From Hyphomicrobiales bacterium (lineage in GTDB: Bacteria > Pseudomonadota > Alphaproteobacteria > Rhizobiales > Rhizobiaceae), in the NCBI GenBank assembly GCA_900473795.1, contig UCMT01000029.1:31019-95018 (forward strand): a stretch of 64,000 nt of DNA, read 5' to 3'. A program made the translations under genes and the position numbers. Shown here in pieces: positions 41,853 to 51,223 of this stretch (position 1 is the first letter of the stretch; every line of letters begins with the position of its first letter). The notes under the pieces are model-generated. The model searched no databases. It was not told the origin of the DNA and saw only the letters and a list, made by a program, of their open reading frames with translations.

Positions 41853-42881
41853 ATGCGCAGCACCAAGACCATCCATGTGATTTCGGCCCATGCGGAGGGC
41901 GAGGTGGGAGACGTCATCGTCGGCGGCGTTGCGCCGCCACCCGGCGAGACGATCTGGGAGCAAAGCCGCTGGATCGCCCGTGACCAGACGCTGCGCAATT
42001 TCGTCTTGAATGAACCGCGCGGCGGCGTCTTTCGACATGTCAACCTGCTGGTACCCCCGAAGCATCCCGAGGCCGATGCTGCCTTCATCATCATGGAACC
42101 GGAAGACACGCCGCCCATGTCCGGCTCGAACTCGATCTGCGTCTCCACGGTGTTGCTGGATAGCGGCATCCTGCCGATGCAGGAGCCGGTCACCGAGATC
42201 GTCCTGGAAGCCCCGGGCGGCCTGGTGCGCGTGCGTGCGGAGTGCCGCAACGGCAAGGCAGAACGCATCTTTGTCCAGAACCTGCCGAGCTTCGTAGAGC
42301 GACTGGATGCGACGCTGGAGGTCGAGGGGCTGGGGACGCTGACCGTCGATACAGCCTATGGCGGTGACAGTTTCGCTATCGTCGACGCGGCAGCGATGGG
42401 CTTCCGCCTGTCAGCGGATGAGGCCCATGATATTGCGCGCCTTGGCGTCAGGATCACCAACGCCGCCAATGCAGCGCTTGGTTTTCATCACCCCGAGAAC
42501 CCCGACTGGAAGCATTTTTCCTTCTGTCTCTTCGCTGGTCCCGTGGAGCGCACCGCTGAAGGCTTGCGCGCGGGCGCCGCCGTCGCAATCCAGCCCGGCA
42601 AGGTCGACCGCTCGCCGACCGGCACGGCGTTGTCGGCGCGCATGGCCGTCCTGCATGCGCGCGGGCAGATGAAGCTCGAGGATCGTCTGACGGCAGTCTC
42701 GTTGATCGGCTCCACCTTCTCGGGGCGTATTGTCGGCACCACGAAGGTCGGCGGCCGTGCGGCCATCCTGCCGGAAATTTCCGGCCGCGCCTGGATCACG
42801 GGCACCCATCAGCACATGCTTGATCCCTCCGATCCATGGCCGGAAGGGTACCGGCTGACAGACACTTGGGGGGCTCGCTGA
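41853..42881 (+). CDS. Proline racemase family enzyme with Ser/Thr at the catalytic positions
   Basis: 342 residues of the proline racemase / 4-hydroxyproline epimerase / trans-3-hydroxyproline dehydratase superfamily ([13 protein letters not shown] at the N-terminus, [11 protein letters not shown], and the DRSP motif). The first catalytic site reads [10 protein letters not shown] (Ser where racemases have Cys in MCGH). The second reads [14 protein letters not shown] (Thr where racemases have Cys in DRSPCGTG). Racemisation needs two Cys, whereas dehydratases use Thr at the second site, so a trans-3-hydroxy-L-proline dehydratase-like role is favoured. The Ser at the first site is unusual. CTGAGGACACATC precedes the ATG, nine bases after aconitase X. 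Confidence 0.85.
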   Translation: MRSTKTIHVISAHAEGEVGDVIVGGVAPPPGETIWEQSRWIARDQTLRNFVLNEPRGGVFRHVNLLVPPKHPEADAAFIIMEPEDTPPMSGSNSICVSTVLLDSGILPMQEPVTEIVLEAPGGLVRVRAECRNGKAERIFVQNLPSFVERLDATLEVEGLGTLTVDTAYGGDSFAIVDAAAMGFRLSADEAHDIARLGVRITNAANAALGFHHPENPDWKHFSFCLFAGPVERTAEGLRAGAAVAIQPGKVDRSPTGTALSARMAVLHARGQMKLEDRLTAVSLIGSTFSGRIVGTTKVGGRAAILPEISGRAWITGTHQHMLDPSDPWPEGYRLTDTWGAR

Positions 42882-43084
42882 AGCGATCCGTCGGCGCAAT
42901 CTGGTCCTGCTTCAGCTTCTGCCAGGGCAGATCGGGATCACAGAACGTGTCAGGCGGATTCGTTGGACGCGTTTGCCCTGTGCAGCTGCGGCGGGCATTT
43001 TGGTGATCAACATGAGTTGAGTTCTCCGGACGGTACCGATCGCACTACAGTCCTCTGCATGGCGCGACCATGGAGGAGCTGGCC

Positions 43085-44599
43085 TTGCGTGTGTTTCACA
43101 TTACCCAAATCGTCGCGCTGTTGTTTTCGCTTCTCGTCGCTTCCGCCTCGGCGCAGGGGCCGGGGGATCGCGCGTCGCCGGAAGAACGCGGACCGGGCGG
43201 AATTTTCAGCCTCATACCGTCCGACGCTGTCACTGAGCATAGCCTGAAGCTCAGCACGGAAACGCTCGACTATACTGCGACCGCGGGCACTTTCGACGTA
43301 TTCGGTCAGAACGGCGAACGCGCCGCCAAAATCTACTATACCGCCTATGTCGCGAAGGATCGCCCTGTCGATCGCCCTCTCACCTTCGTATTCAACGGCG
43401 GGCCGGGCGCTGCTTCTGCCTATCTTCATCTCGGTCTGGTCGGTCCACGCATGCTTGAGTTCGGCGAACGTCAGGACGATGGCACTCAGCCATCTCTGAG
43501 CGACAATCCGGATAGCTGGCTGGCATTCACCGATCTCGTCCTGATCGACCCCGTAGGGACCGGCTGGAGCCGGGCGGCCAACAACGATATGGCCACAGGC
43601 TTCTACGGGGTTCGACAGGACGCCGAGAGCCTCGCCAAGGTCATCGCGCTTTATGCGCAGAAGAACGGTCGCTTGCCTTCTCCGAAATATATCGTTGGCG
43701 AAAGTTACGGCGGATTTCGCGCCATAAAGGTCGCTTCGGCCCTTAAAGAGATCCAGGGAATGCTTGTTTCAGGCATCCTCATGGTCTCACCGATGATCGA
43801 GGGCCGGTTTCTATGGAGCGCGCGTGACGATCCACTCACCGCTGCCCTGCGCTTGCCATCGCTTGCCGCTGCAGAGCTCGAGAAGAAAAATAAGTTCGAT
43901 CAGAACCGCGTGATGGAGGCCGAACGTTTTGCCATGACCGACTATCTTGTCACGCTCGCAGGTCCGTCTCCCCAAGGAGAACCGGCCGATGCGCTCTACT
44001 CTCGTGTCTCGGCGCTCACGGGTATCCCGCAGGAGGCTGTCCGGCAAACACGCGGCTTCATCGGCGACACCTACAGGAAGAAATCGGCGGGAGATCACCG
44101 GGTTGTCAGCCCCTATGACGCAGCACATTCGGTGGTCGATGCCTATCCCGAAGCGGCCGGCGACCAGAACGAAGATCCCGTGCTCGATGGCTATACGCGG
44201 GCCTACGGAGCCGCCTTTGCAGCCTACGCCCGTGATGAACTCGCCTTCAAAACAGATATGACCTACACCCTCCTGAACGAGGATGTGAACCGTCGCTGGG
44301 AATGGAAGGGTAATCGGGGGGACGGCGACAGCCGCGTTACAGCGAGCGCCGTGTCCGACATGCGCGACCTCCTGTCGGTGATCCCCCAGTTTCGGATGAT
44401 GGTGGCGCATGGATACAGCGACGCGCTGACACCCTACGGTTTCAGCAAGTACATTCTCGACCATATGCCGCCGGATCTTATCGCGAACCGGGTGGAGCTT
44501 AAGCTCTATCGGGGCGGACATATGTTTTACACGGCGCCGGCGTCACGGGCCGATTTCTCGCGGGACGCCCTTGGTTTCTATCAGAAGCACCAGAAATGA
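43085..44599 (+). CDS. S10 family serine carboxypeptidase-like protein, secreted
   Basis: About 504 residues. A signal peptide (ITQIVALLFSLLVASASAQ) is followed by the S10 fold: FNGGPGAASAYLHLGLVGPR, DLVLIDPVGTGWS, the nucleophile in VGESYGGFRA, the Asp in AHGYSDALTP and His in YRGGHMFY. It should remove C-terminal residues from peptides in the periplasm or outside. The ATG at 43070 is part of ATGGAGGAG, which looks like the ribosome site itself; the TTG at 43085, six bases beyond GGAGGAG, is the preferred start. It is monocistronic. Confidence 0.85.
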   Translation: MRVFHITQIVALLFSLLVASASAQGPGDRASPEERGPGGIFSLIPSDAVTEHSLKLSTETLDYTATAGTFDVFGQNGERAAKIYYTAYVAKDRPVDRPLTFVFNGGPGAASAYLHLGLVGPRMLEFGERQDDGTQPSLSDNPDSWLAFTDLVLIDPVGTGWSRAANNDMATGFYGVRQDAESLAKVIALYAQKNGRLPSPKYIVGESYGGFRAIKVASALKEIQGMLVSGILMVSPMIEGRFLWSARDDPLTAALRLPSLAAAELEKKNKFDQNRVMEAERFAMTDYLVTLAGPSPQGEPADALYSRVSALTGIPQEAVRQTRGFIGDTYRKKSAGDHRVVSPYDAAHSVVDAYPEAAGDQNEDPVLDGYTRAYGAAFAAYARDELAFKTDMTYTLLNEDVNRRWEWKGNRGDGDSRVTASAVSDMRDLLSVIPQFRMMVAHGYSDALTPYGFSKYILDHMPPDLIANRVELKLYRGGHMFYTAPASRADFSRDALGFYQKHQK

Positions 44600-45118
44600 C
44601 ACGAAGCCTCGCAAATATGCCCTGGGCGGCGCAGTTCGGTCGATCGCTGCGAAAATGTCGCGATTTGCCGTGCCTGCTGCGAAAAGCATCACTCTCAGCA
44701 ATGCCGTGCTGCCGACGCAGATGGGCGGGACTGGAGCGCCCGATGATCTTCAGGCGGGCATCAGACCCAGTCCAGGCTGGATCAGCGGCGGCTACTGGTA
44801 TTACCTCCAGCAGCGAACACCCACGGCAATGACCAGGTACTCGTCGCCGAGACTGCGGACGAACTACGCCCACGCTGTTTCGACAACGGCACCGACGGCC
44901 GCGCGACCAACCGCCAGCAGCCAACCGCCTCGACCGAACTGAGGGCACCCGCCGTGAATGCCATATCACCGCCGTTGCTGGCTGCGGACGCAGGCACCCA
45001 CCCGGCGTGAACCGGTCGAGGTTCAACACGGTCGGCGCTTATACGGCTCCTTAACTTTAGCGCAGTCGCCCCGTCGCGCGCCCTTGCCTGCGAAGGACGC
45101 TCCGCTAATTGGGCTGAG
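44600..45118. other. Intergenic stretch without recognisable gene
   Basis: 519 bp between the S10 peptidase and the diguanylate cyclase. Open frames on both strands exist (one starts at 44596 overlapping the peptidase stop), but none has protein-like composition or a known motif. Confidence 0.45.
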
Positions 45119-46393
45119 ATGGATATTCAGGAAAGCGCAGTTTTGACAAGGCAGATGGCTTCCACACGGACGCAGCTCCAGGCACCGAATTCTGCAATCA
45201 TGGCTGAAGTCGAGCATCTTCTCGCGCGTCGGACGCGCGATATCCGCCTCAAAGGCGAGCTTTCCCGCCTTTTTCAAGAGCGTTTCTGGCCGCGAACCGC
45301 CAAGATTATTCGCGCCTGGATGACGTGGGTTGCGCTGTTGGATGTATTGACGTTGGGCCTCAACGCAATCCTGCTTCCCAAGGCCATCACCATGTCGATG
45401 CTTCTGCCAGCCTGCATCCTGCCGCCCGCCGCCCTGGCCACCGCCTTCATGTGGCAAAAGCCACGCGCATTCTGGCTCCAGAGGCTTTCTCTTATTGCAG
45501 GGATGTTCCTCATCCTCCTGTCGGTCGCCCTGGTGGGTGTGAGCGCGGGCGGCGAGTTCTACGAACGGCACTTGAACATCATGCTGTTCGTGGCCATTAC
45601 CGCCATAATCATCTTCAGCATTCCATTGGCTTGGAGCGTAACGGTCGCCTCCATTGCCCTTGGTCTCTATCTGGTTTTTCAGGTGCAGAACCCGAGCTTG
45701 GAAAACGGGAGCGCCGTCGCAGCGACGCTGTTTTTTGCCAGCGGCATCGTCGCAACTGTCGTTGCCCGACGCACCATGACGATTCTAGCCCAGAAGACTT
45801 TCCTTCTCGAGTTGCGAGACCGGAGCCGTGTCGCCGAACTTGCTGACGCAAATGCCCAGCTTGAGCGGCTCGCGAGAACCGATCCCTTAACAGGGATCGC
45901 CAATCGACGCTGGATGATGGAAACGCTCGACCGTCTCTGGAGCGATGGTATGAAACGCCGCGGCTGTGCCATGCTGATGTGCGATATTGATGAGTTCAAG
46001 AAGCTGAATGATCGCCTCGGCCATTCCGAAGGCGATCGCTGCCTCGTGAAGGTTGCCGGCATAATTCAGAGCAGTGTAAGGCGGAACCGCGATCATGTGG
46101 CCCGCTACGGCGGTGAAGAGTTCCTCGTCGTGCTTCCCGGCGTGGACGAGCGAGAGGCTATCGCAGTGGCCGAGCGAATTCGAGAGAGCGTCGAAGCCGC
46201 CTCTCTGCCGAATCCGGCATCCCACGTGTCGCCTTACGTCACCCTGAGCATCGGAGTGGCGGCTCACTCGCCAGATGACGAGATCATTTTTCCCGAGCAA
46301 CTTCAAAACCAGGCTGATGCGGCGCTCTATCGCGCCAAGCAAGGCGGGCGCAATCGCGTAGTGCTTCACAAGCAGGATTCACCGAGCTTATGA
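45119..46393 (+). CDS. Membrane-bound GGDEF diguanylate cyclase
   Basis: 424 residues. Six or so membrane helices lie at residues 65-225, then a short coiled linker (RVAELADANAQLERLAR), then a GGDEF domain (TDPLTGIANRRWMMETLDRL). The active site is RYGGEEF, and the inhibitory I-site RNRD lies five residues before it, so the enzyme should make c-di-GMP and be product-inhibited. ALMCDIDEFKKLNDRLGHSEGD carries the metal-binding Asp. No periplasmic sensor domain is apparent; the membrane block is likely the sensor. The ribosome site is weak. Confidence 0.9.
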   Translation: MDIQESAVLTRQMASTRTQLQAPNSAIMAEVEHLLARRTRDIRLKGELSRLFQERFWPRTAKIIRAWMTWVALLDVLTLGLNAILLPKAITMSMLLPACILPPAALATAFMWQKPRAFWLQRLSLIAGMFLILLSVALVGVSAGGEFYERHLNIMLFVAITAIIIFSIPLAWSVTVASIALGLYLVFQVQNPSLENGSAVAATLFFASGIVATVVARRTMTILAQKTFLLELRDRSRVAELADANAQLERLARTDPLTGIANRRWMMETLDRLWSDGMKRRGCAMLMCDIDEFKKLNDRLGHSEGDRCLVKVAGIIQSSVRRNRDHVARYGGEEFLVVLPGVDEREAIAVAERIRESVEAASLPNPASHVSPYVTLSIGVAAHSPDDEIIFPEQLQNQADAALYRAKQGGRNRVVLHKQDSPSL

Positions 46394-46488
46394 ATTGACG
46401 AGGAGCTTGGATGCCGTAACGGGAGAAACTATGATCGCTGACACAGGCACAGGTTGAACATTATCTGTCTATCAGCGGAGTGAACGCA

Positions 46489-47031
46489 ATGGCCAAAAAA
46501 ACGTCCAACACGTCTGCAACGGTCGTAGAGAAGCCCGCCGCCAAACGGGGCGCAGCGAAGGCGAACGCGGCGACGGGACTGCCCTCCAAAGGCGCGGCAA
46601 CCGTGAGCAAAGGCGCGGCGGCAAGGGCAAAGCCGACCCTCCTCGCAGGCGGCAACCCGCAGATCGCCAAGGGCTACGGCGACGCCCCCGTACAGGCCTA
46701 CATCGCGGCCATGCCGGACTGGAAATGCGACGTCGGACGCCGCCTCGATGCACTCGTCGTGCGCGCCGTGCCCGGCGTGCACAAGGCCGTGAAGTGGAAC
46801 TCACCGCTGTATGGCATCGACGGCGAGGGTTGGTTCCTCGGTCTCCATTGCTTCACGAAATACGTCAAAGTGGCGTTCTTCCGCGGTATGTCGCTGCATC
46901 CCGTTCCTCCCGGCGCTTCCAAGAGCAGGGAGACGCGCTACCTCCACATCCGTGAGGACGAACAATTCGACGAGGCGCAGTTCACCGCTTGGGTGAGGCA
47001 GGCCAGCCAATTGCCCGGCGAACGAATGTGA
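46489..47031 (+). CDS. DUF1801 protein with Ala/Lys-rich N-terminal tail
   Basis: 180 residues. Residues 1-50 are a low-complexity basic tail rich in Ala, Lys and Thr. A DUF1801 (YdhG-like) domain follows: YIAAMPDWKCDVGRRLDALVVRAVPGVHKAVKWNSPLYGI, LHCFTKYVKVAFFRG, and a C-terminal helix. Function unknown; the fold is a small two-layer domain. GGAG eight bases before the ATG at 46489 decides the start. It lies upstream of another DUF1801 gene in the same direction. The basic tail suggests contact with nucleic acid (inference). Confidence 0.8.
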   Translation: MAKKTSNTSATVVEKPAAKRGAAKANAATGLPSKGAATVSKGAAARAKPTLLAGGNPQIAKGYGDAPVQAYIAAMPDWKCDVGRRLDALVVRAVPGVHKAVKWNSPLYGIDGEGWFLGLHCFTKYVKVAFFRGMSLHPVPPGASKSRETRYLHIREDEQFDEAQFTAWVRQASQLPGERM

Positions 47032-47124
47032 TCGATGCAAACGATTTGCAGTGGCATCGGGTGCTGACAGGCGATACTCAAATCACAGCCGACCGACAAC
47101 GACCATGAGGAAGCGACGACAACC

Positions 47125-47574
47125 ATGACGAAGAGCGGCTTGAAGGATAACGGAGTCGGAGAGGCTCATCCCTCTCAACTGATAGATGCGAAAATCAAGG
47201 AGCTGAGTGATTGGCGGGGCGAGACCCTCGCGCGCGTTCGCGTTCTCGTCAGGCAGGCCGACCCCGACGTGATCGAAGAGTGGAAATGGCGAGGGGTTCC
47301 GGTCTGGTCACACGCCGGTATCATCTGCACCGGAGAGACATACAAGACTGTCGTGAAGATGACCTTCGCCAAGGGCGCCGCACTGGAGGACCCCAAAGGC
47401 CTCTTCAACTCCAGCCTCGAAGGCAACACCCGGCGCGCCATCGATTTCCACGAAGGCGACAAGATTGACGAAGAGGCGTTGAAGGCGCTCGTTCGCGCCG
47501 CCGTTGCACTGAACACCTCAGCGCAGGCTACCGCTAACCTCACCCGCGCACACAGAAAACCAAAGAGCGCTTGA
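47125..47574 (+). CDS. DUF1801 family protein
   Basis: 149 residues: IDAKIKELSDWRGETLARVRVLVRQADPDVIEEWKWRGVPVWSHAGIICTGETYKTVVKMTF and the GLFNSSLEGNTRRAIDFHEGD tail are typical of the domain. It lacks the basic tail of the preceding gene. GAGGAAG lies upstream at a rather long distance. Function unknown; the two genes may be co-transcribed, with a 93-bp gap. Confidence 0.82.
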   Translation: MTKSGLKDNGVGEAHPSQLIDAKIKELSDWRGETLARVRVLVRQADPDVIEEWKWRGVPVWSHAGIICTGETYKTVVKMTFAKGAALEDPKGLFNSSLEGNTRRAIDFHEGDKIDEEALKALVRAAVALNTSAQATANLTRAHRKPKSA

Positions 47575-47798
47575 GAGGTCTCCTGAAATGACTGCCACGA
47601 GCTGTGCCGGCCCGAGAAATAGGTGACGTTTGGGCCGGGAGGTAAAACCTTCCGTTCTGCGCGGCGTGTTGATGCCCTGGACAGAGATATGCGTCACCGG
47701 CCGAAATGCCCGACGATCATCACCAGCTTTCAATGCTTCACAACCCTGACCCCGTCATCTCTTGGGGCCACGTCCAGGGTGCAGCAAGGACATTCCCA

Positions 47799-49412
47799 CT
47801 AAAGCTGGTTTCGCTTTTTGATTTCCTCGAATCTCAGATCGAAGCGTGCAAGGTATTTCGCGAGACGATCGGCGTCGTTGCTGCTCTTCTTGTCCAGCCG
47901 CGAGTGTGCGAACAGAGCCCTGCCGGCGGCACTTGCCGTCTCGTGCTGCCGGCAGGTGCGAAGCACCGTGGCAAGCTGCACTGCGTCGAAGTGGTCAAGC
48001 CGGCCGGCCGCCTCGTTTCCCAGGAGCTCTTCGATGAGTGCATCGGCAGTGCCATCGTCATTGGATGTTCGCCAGAACGCGTTCAGTCGCCGGATTTCGT
48101 CATCGACATCAGCAGTCGTAATGCGCCCCCGCGGCGCCAGCGTCGCCATTCGCGTAACCGAGGCTGACAGGTCGCGGAAGTTCGCGCTCCAGACACCTTG
48201 CGGGCCTGTTGCAAAAGCGAGGTAGCGTTCACGCGCTTCCTTGTTGAAAGTGACGCTCTCACCCTCGCGTTCCAGATAGCGCCGAAGCTCGAAGTCAAGA
48301 TTGGGCTCGATGTCCTCCTTGCGCTCGCGCAGGGCCGGCAGTTGGAACGTCCAGAGATTGAGACGGGCGTAGAGATCCTCGCGGAACTTGCCCTTGCGCA
48401 CATCCTCGCCGAGCTCGCGATTGGTACCTGCAAGCAGCTGAAAGTCCGCGGATACCTCCCGATCGGCGCCCACCGGCAGAAAACGCTTTTCCTCGATCGC
48501 TCGCAGGCACATGGCCTGTTCGTCGAGGCCGAGCTCGCCGATCTCATCGAGAAACAACACGCCCTTGTCGGCGGATTTGAGCAGTCCGGAACGCTCGCTT
48601 GCAGCTCCGGTAAACGCGCCCTTCACATGGCCGAACAACGTGGACATCGCCTGATCGCCGCGCAACGTCGCGCAATTAACCTCGATGAAGGGACCACTGA
48701 CCTTGCGCTGGGCCTTCTTGAGTTCATAGATCTTGCGGGCGAGCTGGGATTTGCCGGCCCCTGTCGGACCGGTGAGCAGAACCGGGGCCCTCGAGCGGAT
48801 CACCACGCGCTCGATCTCGTCGATCATGCGGTTGAAGGCTGCGTTGCGGGTCGAAATCCCGGACTTCAGAAAAGACGCAGCGTCCTCCCGCTCGGAGGCG
48901 AAGCGCTTGGCGATTTCGTCGTAGCGCGACAGATCAAGATCTATGATCCTGTGCGTGCCTGCAAAATCCTGGCCCGGCTCCCGGTCGCGCGGCGGCGAGA
49001 GCTGTAGCAGCTGGCCCGGAATGATGCGGGCTTCCGTGAGCAGGAACCAGCAGATCTGCGCCACATGGGTGCCGGTGGTGATGTTGACGAGATAGTCCTC
49101 CGTATCGGGATCAAAGGCGTAAGCCCGCGCAAAGTCGCGAAGATGCGTATAGACCTCGGAAAAATCCCACGGATCCCGGAAATTGATCACATTGCTGCGC
49201 ACCTCCGTTGCCGGCGACACTGTCGCGATGTCAGCGATGATACGGTTGGCGAGGGCCCCCGCGTGGTTGTCGTGGATGAGTTCCAGCCGGTCGATGAACA
49301 GGCCGGATTGCTGGCAGAGTCCGACATTGGGCCGCCAGCGACTCCAGCGATTGTCCCATTTCCCCATATCCAGGGTGGTTCCCAGTATGCTGATGGCTAC
49401 GCGCCGCTTCAT
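47799..49412 (-). CDS. rtcR: RtcR, sigma-54-dependent activator of the RNA-repair operon
   Basis: 537 residues. Residues 1-180 are the RtcR N-terminal ligand domain (CARF-like Rossmann fold: VAISILGTTLDMGKWDNRWSRWRPNVGL, LVNITTGTHVAQICWFLL). The AAA+ domain follows with Walker A GPTGAGKS (215-222), the sigma-54 contact loop GAFTGA (265-270), LFLDEIGEL, and an arginine-finger region (NRELGEDVRKGKFREDLYARL). The C-terminus holds a short DNA-binding part. It is divergent from rsr and the sigma-54 promoter at 49574. In known systems a CARF ligand such as an RNA fragment end relieves inhibition by the N-terminal domain. Confidence 0.93.
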   Translation of the reverse strand: MKRRVAISILGTTLDMGKWDNRWSRWRPNVGLCQQSGLFIDRLELIHDNHAGALANRIIADIATVSPATEVRSNVINFRDPWDFSEVYTHLRDFARAYAFDPDTEDYLVNITTGTHVAQICWFLLTEARIIPGQLLQLSPPRDREPGQDFAGTHRIIDLDLSRYDEIAKRFASEREDAASFLKSGISTRNAAFNRMIDEIERVVIRSRAPVLLTGPTGAGKSQLARKIYELKKAQRKVSGPFIEVNCATLRGDQAMSTLFGHVKGAFTGAASERSGLLKSADKGVLFLDEIGELGLDEQAMCLRAIEEKRFLPVGADREVSADFQLLAGTNRELGEDVRKGKFREDLYARLNLWTFQLPALRERKEDIEPNLDFELRRYLEREGESVTFNKEARERYLAFATGPQGVWSANFRDLSASVTRMATLAPRGRITTADVDDEIRRLNAFWRTSNDDGTADALIEELLGNEAAGRLDHFDAVQLATVLRTCRQHETASAAGRALFAHSRLDKKSSNDADRLAKYLARFDLRFEEIKKRNQL

Positions 49413-49416
49413 GGCT

Positions 49417-49462
49417 TATCCAATTTTATAAACCTCGATAATTCTCGATAGGATATTGGATA
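49417..49462. promoter_or_regulatory. Inverted repeat upstream of rsr, candidate RtcR binding region
   Basis: TATCCAAT (49417-49424) and ATTGGATA (49455-49462) are perfect inverted arms 30 bp apart, enclosing the tandem CTCGATA-ATT-CTCGATA. The block lies about 115-155 bp upstream of the sigma-54 promoter, a normal distance for an enhancer, and directly abuts the rtcR start. Confidence 0.55.
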
Positions 49463-49573
49463 CGTGCAACTTTGGCAATTTCTGGCGCCCGTTGGCGGAA
49501 TGAACTTTTTTCGGTAGTAATAACAATGCGCTATAAGAAACTTTCGTGCAATCAGGAGCCATTTCGTCAAACT

Positions 49574-49588
49574 GGCACGCGTTTTGAA
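49574..49588 (+). promoter_or_regulatory. Sigma-54 promoter of the rsr-Y RNA-rtcB operon
   Basis: TGGCACG, then CGTT, then TTGAA is a near-consensus -24/-12 element; the GG at 49574 and GA at 49586 are 12 bp apart. Transcription would start near 49598, which leaves a 25-nt leader before the ATG at 49624. Confidence 0.85.
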
Positions 49589-49623
49589 ATGTATCTGGCA
49601 TGAACCAACCAAGAGGTGCTGTC

Positions 49624-51180
49624 ATGGTCAACAAGGCGATCTTCAAAACCTACCTCGGAAAACTGCTTGCGGGCACGGACACGAAAAACCACGAAGCTGC
49701 CCCGGCCTACGCGCTGACGCCGCGCGAAGCGCTGGCGCAGTATGCCGTGACCGGCACGTTCAACGGAACCTTCTATGCGGATGGTGCCGAGCAACTGGAG
49801 GCGCTCAAGGCGCTTGCGCTTCAGGTCGAGCCGGAGTTCCTGGCCAAGGTGGCCATCCATGCCGCCGAGAAGGGCCACATGAAAGACATGCCGGTGACGC
49901 TGCTGGCCATGCTTTCCAGTCTCCAGAGCGACGCGTTTGCCCGTGCGTTTCCGCGCGTGGTGAAAAGCGGCAAGATGCTGCGCAGCTTCGTCCAGGTGAT
50001 GCGGTCTGGTGCCACAGGGCGCAAGTCGCTCGGCACGCGGCCGAAGAAGCTGGTGCAGGCATGGCTGGAACGGGCAAGCACCGAGCAGATCCTGCGTGCG
50101 ATGGTCGGCAACGATCCTTCGCTCGCCGACGTGATCCGAATGGTGCACCCGAAGCCGGCGTCGGAAGAACGAAAGGCGCTCTATGCCTGGGCGATCGGCA
50201 AGCCGCACGACTATGCGGCGCTGCCGGAGCTCGTCAAGGCGCTGGAAGCCTTCCGGCGTGAGCAGACGGGTGCGGTGCCGGACGTGCCGTTCCAGATGCT
50301 GACCTCGCTGGCGCTGACCCGGAAGCACTGGGTCGCGATCGCCGAAAAGGGTGGCTGGCAGATGGTGCGCCAGAACCTCAACACCTTCGCACGCAATGGC
50401 GTGTTCGAGGTCGAGGGGTTCGCCGAAGCGCTGGCGGCGCGGCTGGCCGATCCGGAGGAAATCCGCAGGGCCAAGGTCTTCCCCTATCAGCTGATGATGG
50501 CGTGGAAGATGGTCGACGGCCAGGTTCTGGATGTCGTGCGCGATGCGCTGCAGGACGCGATGGATGTTGCGATTGCCAATGTCCCTTCGCTTGCCGGCAA
50601 CGTGGTGCTCTGCCCGGACGTTTCCGGCTCCATGGGTTCGCCCGTGACCGGTTACCGCAAGGGCGCGACGTCCGCTGTGCGCTGCATCGATGTCGCCGGT
50701 CTGATGGCTGCGGCGTTCCTGAAGCGCAACCCGAAGGCGCGGGTGTTGCCGTTCGAGAATGACGTGGTCAACGTCAGCCTCAACCGGCGGGATTCGGTGA
50801 TGACCAATGCCGGCAAGCTGGCCGCCGTCGGCGGCGGCGGAACAAACTGTTCCGCGCCGCTGAAGAAGCTCGCAAACGAGAAGGCGAAGGTCGATCTCGT
50901 CGTGTTCATCTCGGACAACCAGTCCTGGGTGGATGCAGGCAAGAGCGGCCAGCCGACGGCTGTGATGACGGAATGGGCAAGGATCAAGCGGGTCAACCCG
51001 GCTGCAAAGCTGGTCTGCCTCGATATCCAGCCTTACGCCACCACACAGGCGCCGACGCGGGACGACGTACTCAACATCGGTGGCTTCTCGGATGCCGTCT
51101 ATGGGGTGATCACGGCGTTTGCGGCAAACACCAACGGAGCGGACGGCTGGGTGAAAACCATCGAGGCGATCGAGCTCTGA
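49624..51180 (+). CDS. rsr: Rsr, Ro60/TROVE domain RNA-binding protein
   Basis: 518 residues. The TROVE HEAT-repeat ring spans about residues 1-320 (AQYAVTGTFNGTFYADGAEQLEAL, VAIHAAEKGHMKDMPVTLLAML, SFVQVMRSGATGRKSLGTRPKKLVQAWL). A vWA domain follows with the MIDAS DVSGSMGS (332-339) and GGGGTNCSAPL. Ro60/Rsr rings bind Y RNAs and misfolded or damaged RNA ends. The ATG at 49624 (AGAGG seven bases before) was preferred over the ATG at 49600, which would sit at the predicted transcription start. The array of Y-RNA-like units follows directly. Confidence 0.94.
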   Translation: MVNKAIFKTYLGKLLAGTDTKNHEAAPAYALTPREALAQYAVTGTFNGTFYADGAEQLEALKALALQVEPEFLAKVAIHAAEKGHMKDMPVTLLAMLSSLQSDAFARAFPRVVKSGKMLRSFVQVMRSGATGRKSLGTRPKKLVQAWLERASTEQILRAMVGNDPSLADVIRMVHPKPASEERKALYAWAIGKPHDYAALPELVKALEAFRREQTGAVPDVPFQMLTSLALTRKHWVAIAEKGGWQMVRQNLNTFARNGVFEVEGFAEALAARLADPEEIRRAKVFPYQLMMAWKMVDGQVLDVVRDALQDAMDVAIANVPSLAGNVVLCPDVSGSMGSPVTGYRKGATSAVRCIDVAGLMAAAFLKRNPKARVLPFENDVVNVSLNRRDSVMTNAGKLAAVGGGGTNCSAPLKKLANEKAKVDLVVFISDNQSWVDAGKSGQPTAVMTEWARIKRVNPAAKLVCLDIQPYATTQAPTRDDVLNIGGFSDAVYGVITAFAANTNGADGWVKTIEAIEL

Positions 51181-51195
51181 TGCAAGAGGCAATAC

Positions 51196-51222
51196 CCCCG
51201 CGCCGCCGTGAACGGCGCGGGG
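51196..51222 (+). terminator. GC hairpin between rsr and the Y RNA array
   Basis: A 10-bp perfect stem CCCCGCGCCG / CGGCGCGGGG with loop CCGTGAA starts 16 bp after the rsr stop. It has no U-run, so it is more likely an mRNA 3'-end stabiliser or processing boundary than a terminator. Confidence 0.6.
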
Positions 51223-51223
51223 A

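Noticed and set aside
44571..44942. Short plus-strand frame after the S10 peptidase
   Set aside because: No ribosome site, low-complexity composition and no similarity that I recognise.
47607..47638. Hairpin CCGGCCC / GGGCCGG between the DUF1801 gene and rtcR as a terminator
   Set aside because: The stem is only 7 bp with an 18-nt loop and no U-run, so I do not list it as a feature.
49567..51192. 541-residue minus-strand frame opposite rsr
   Set aside because: Arg/His/Leu-rich antisense frame of the TROVE gene with no domain.
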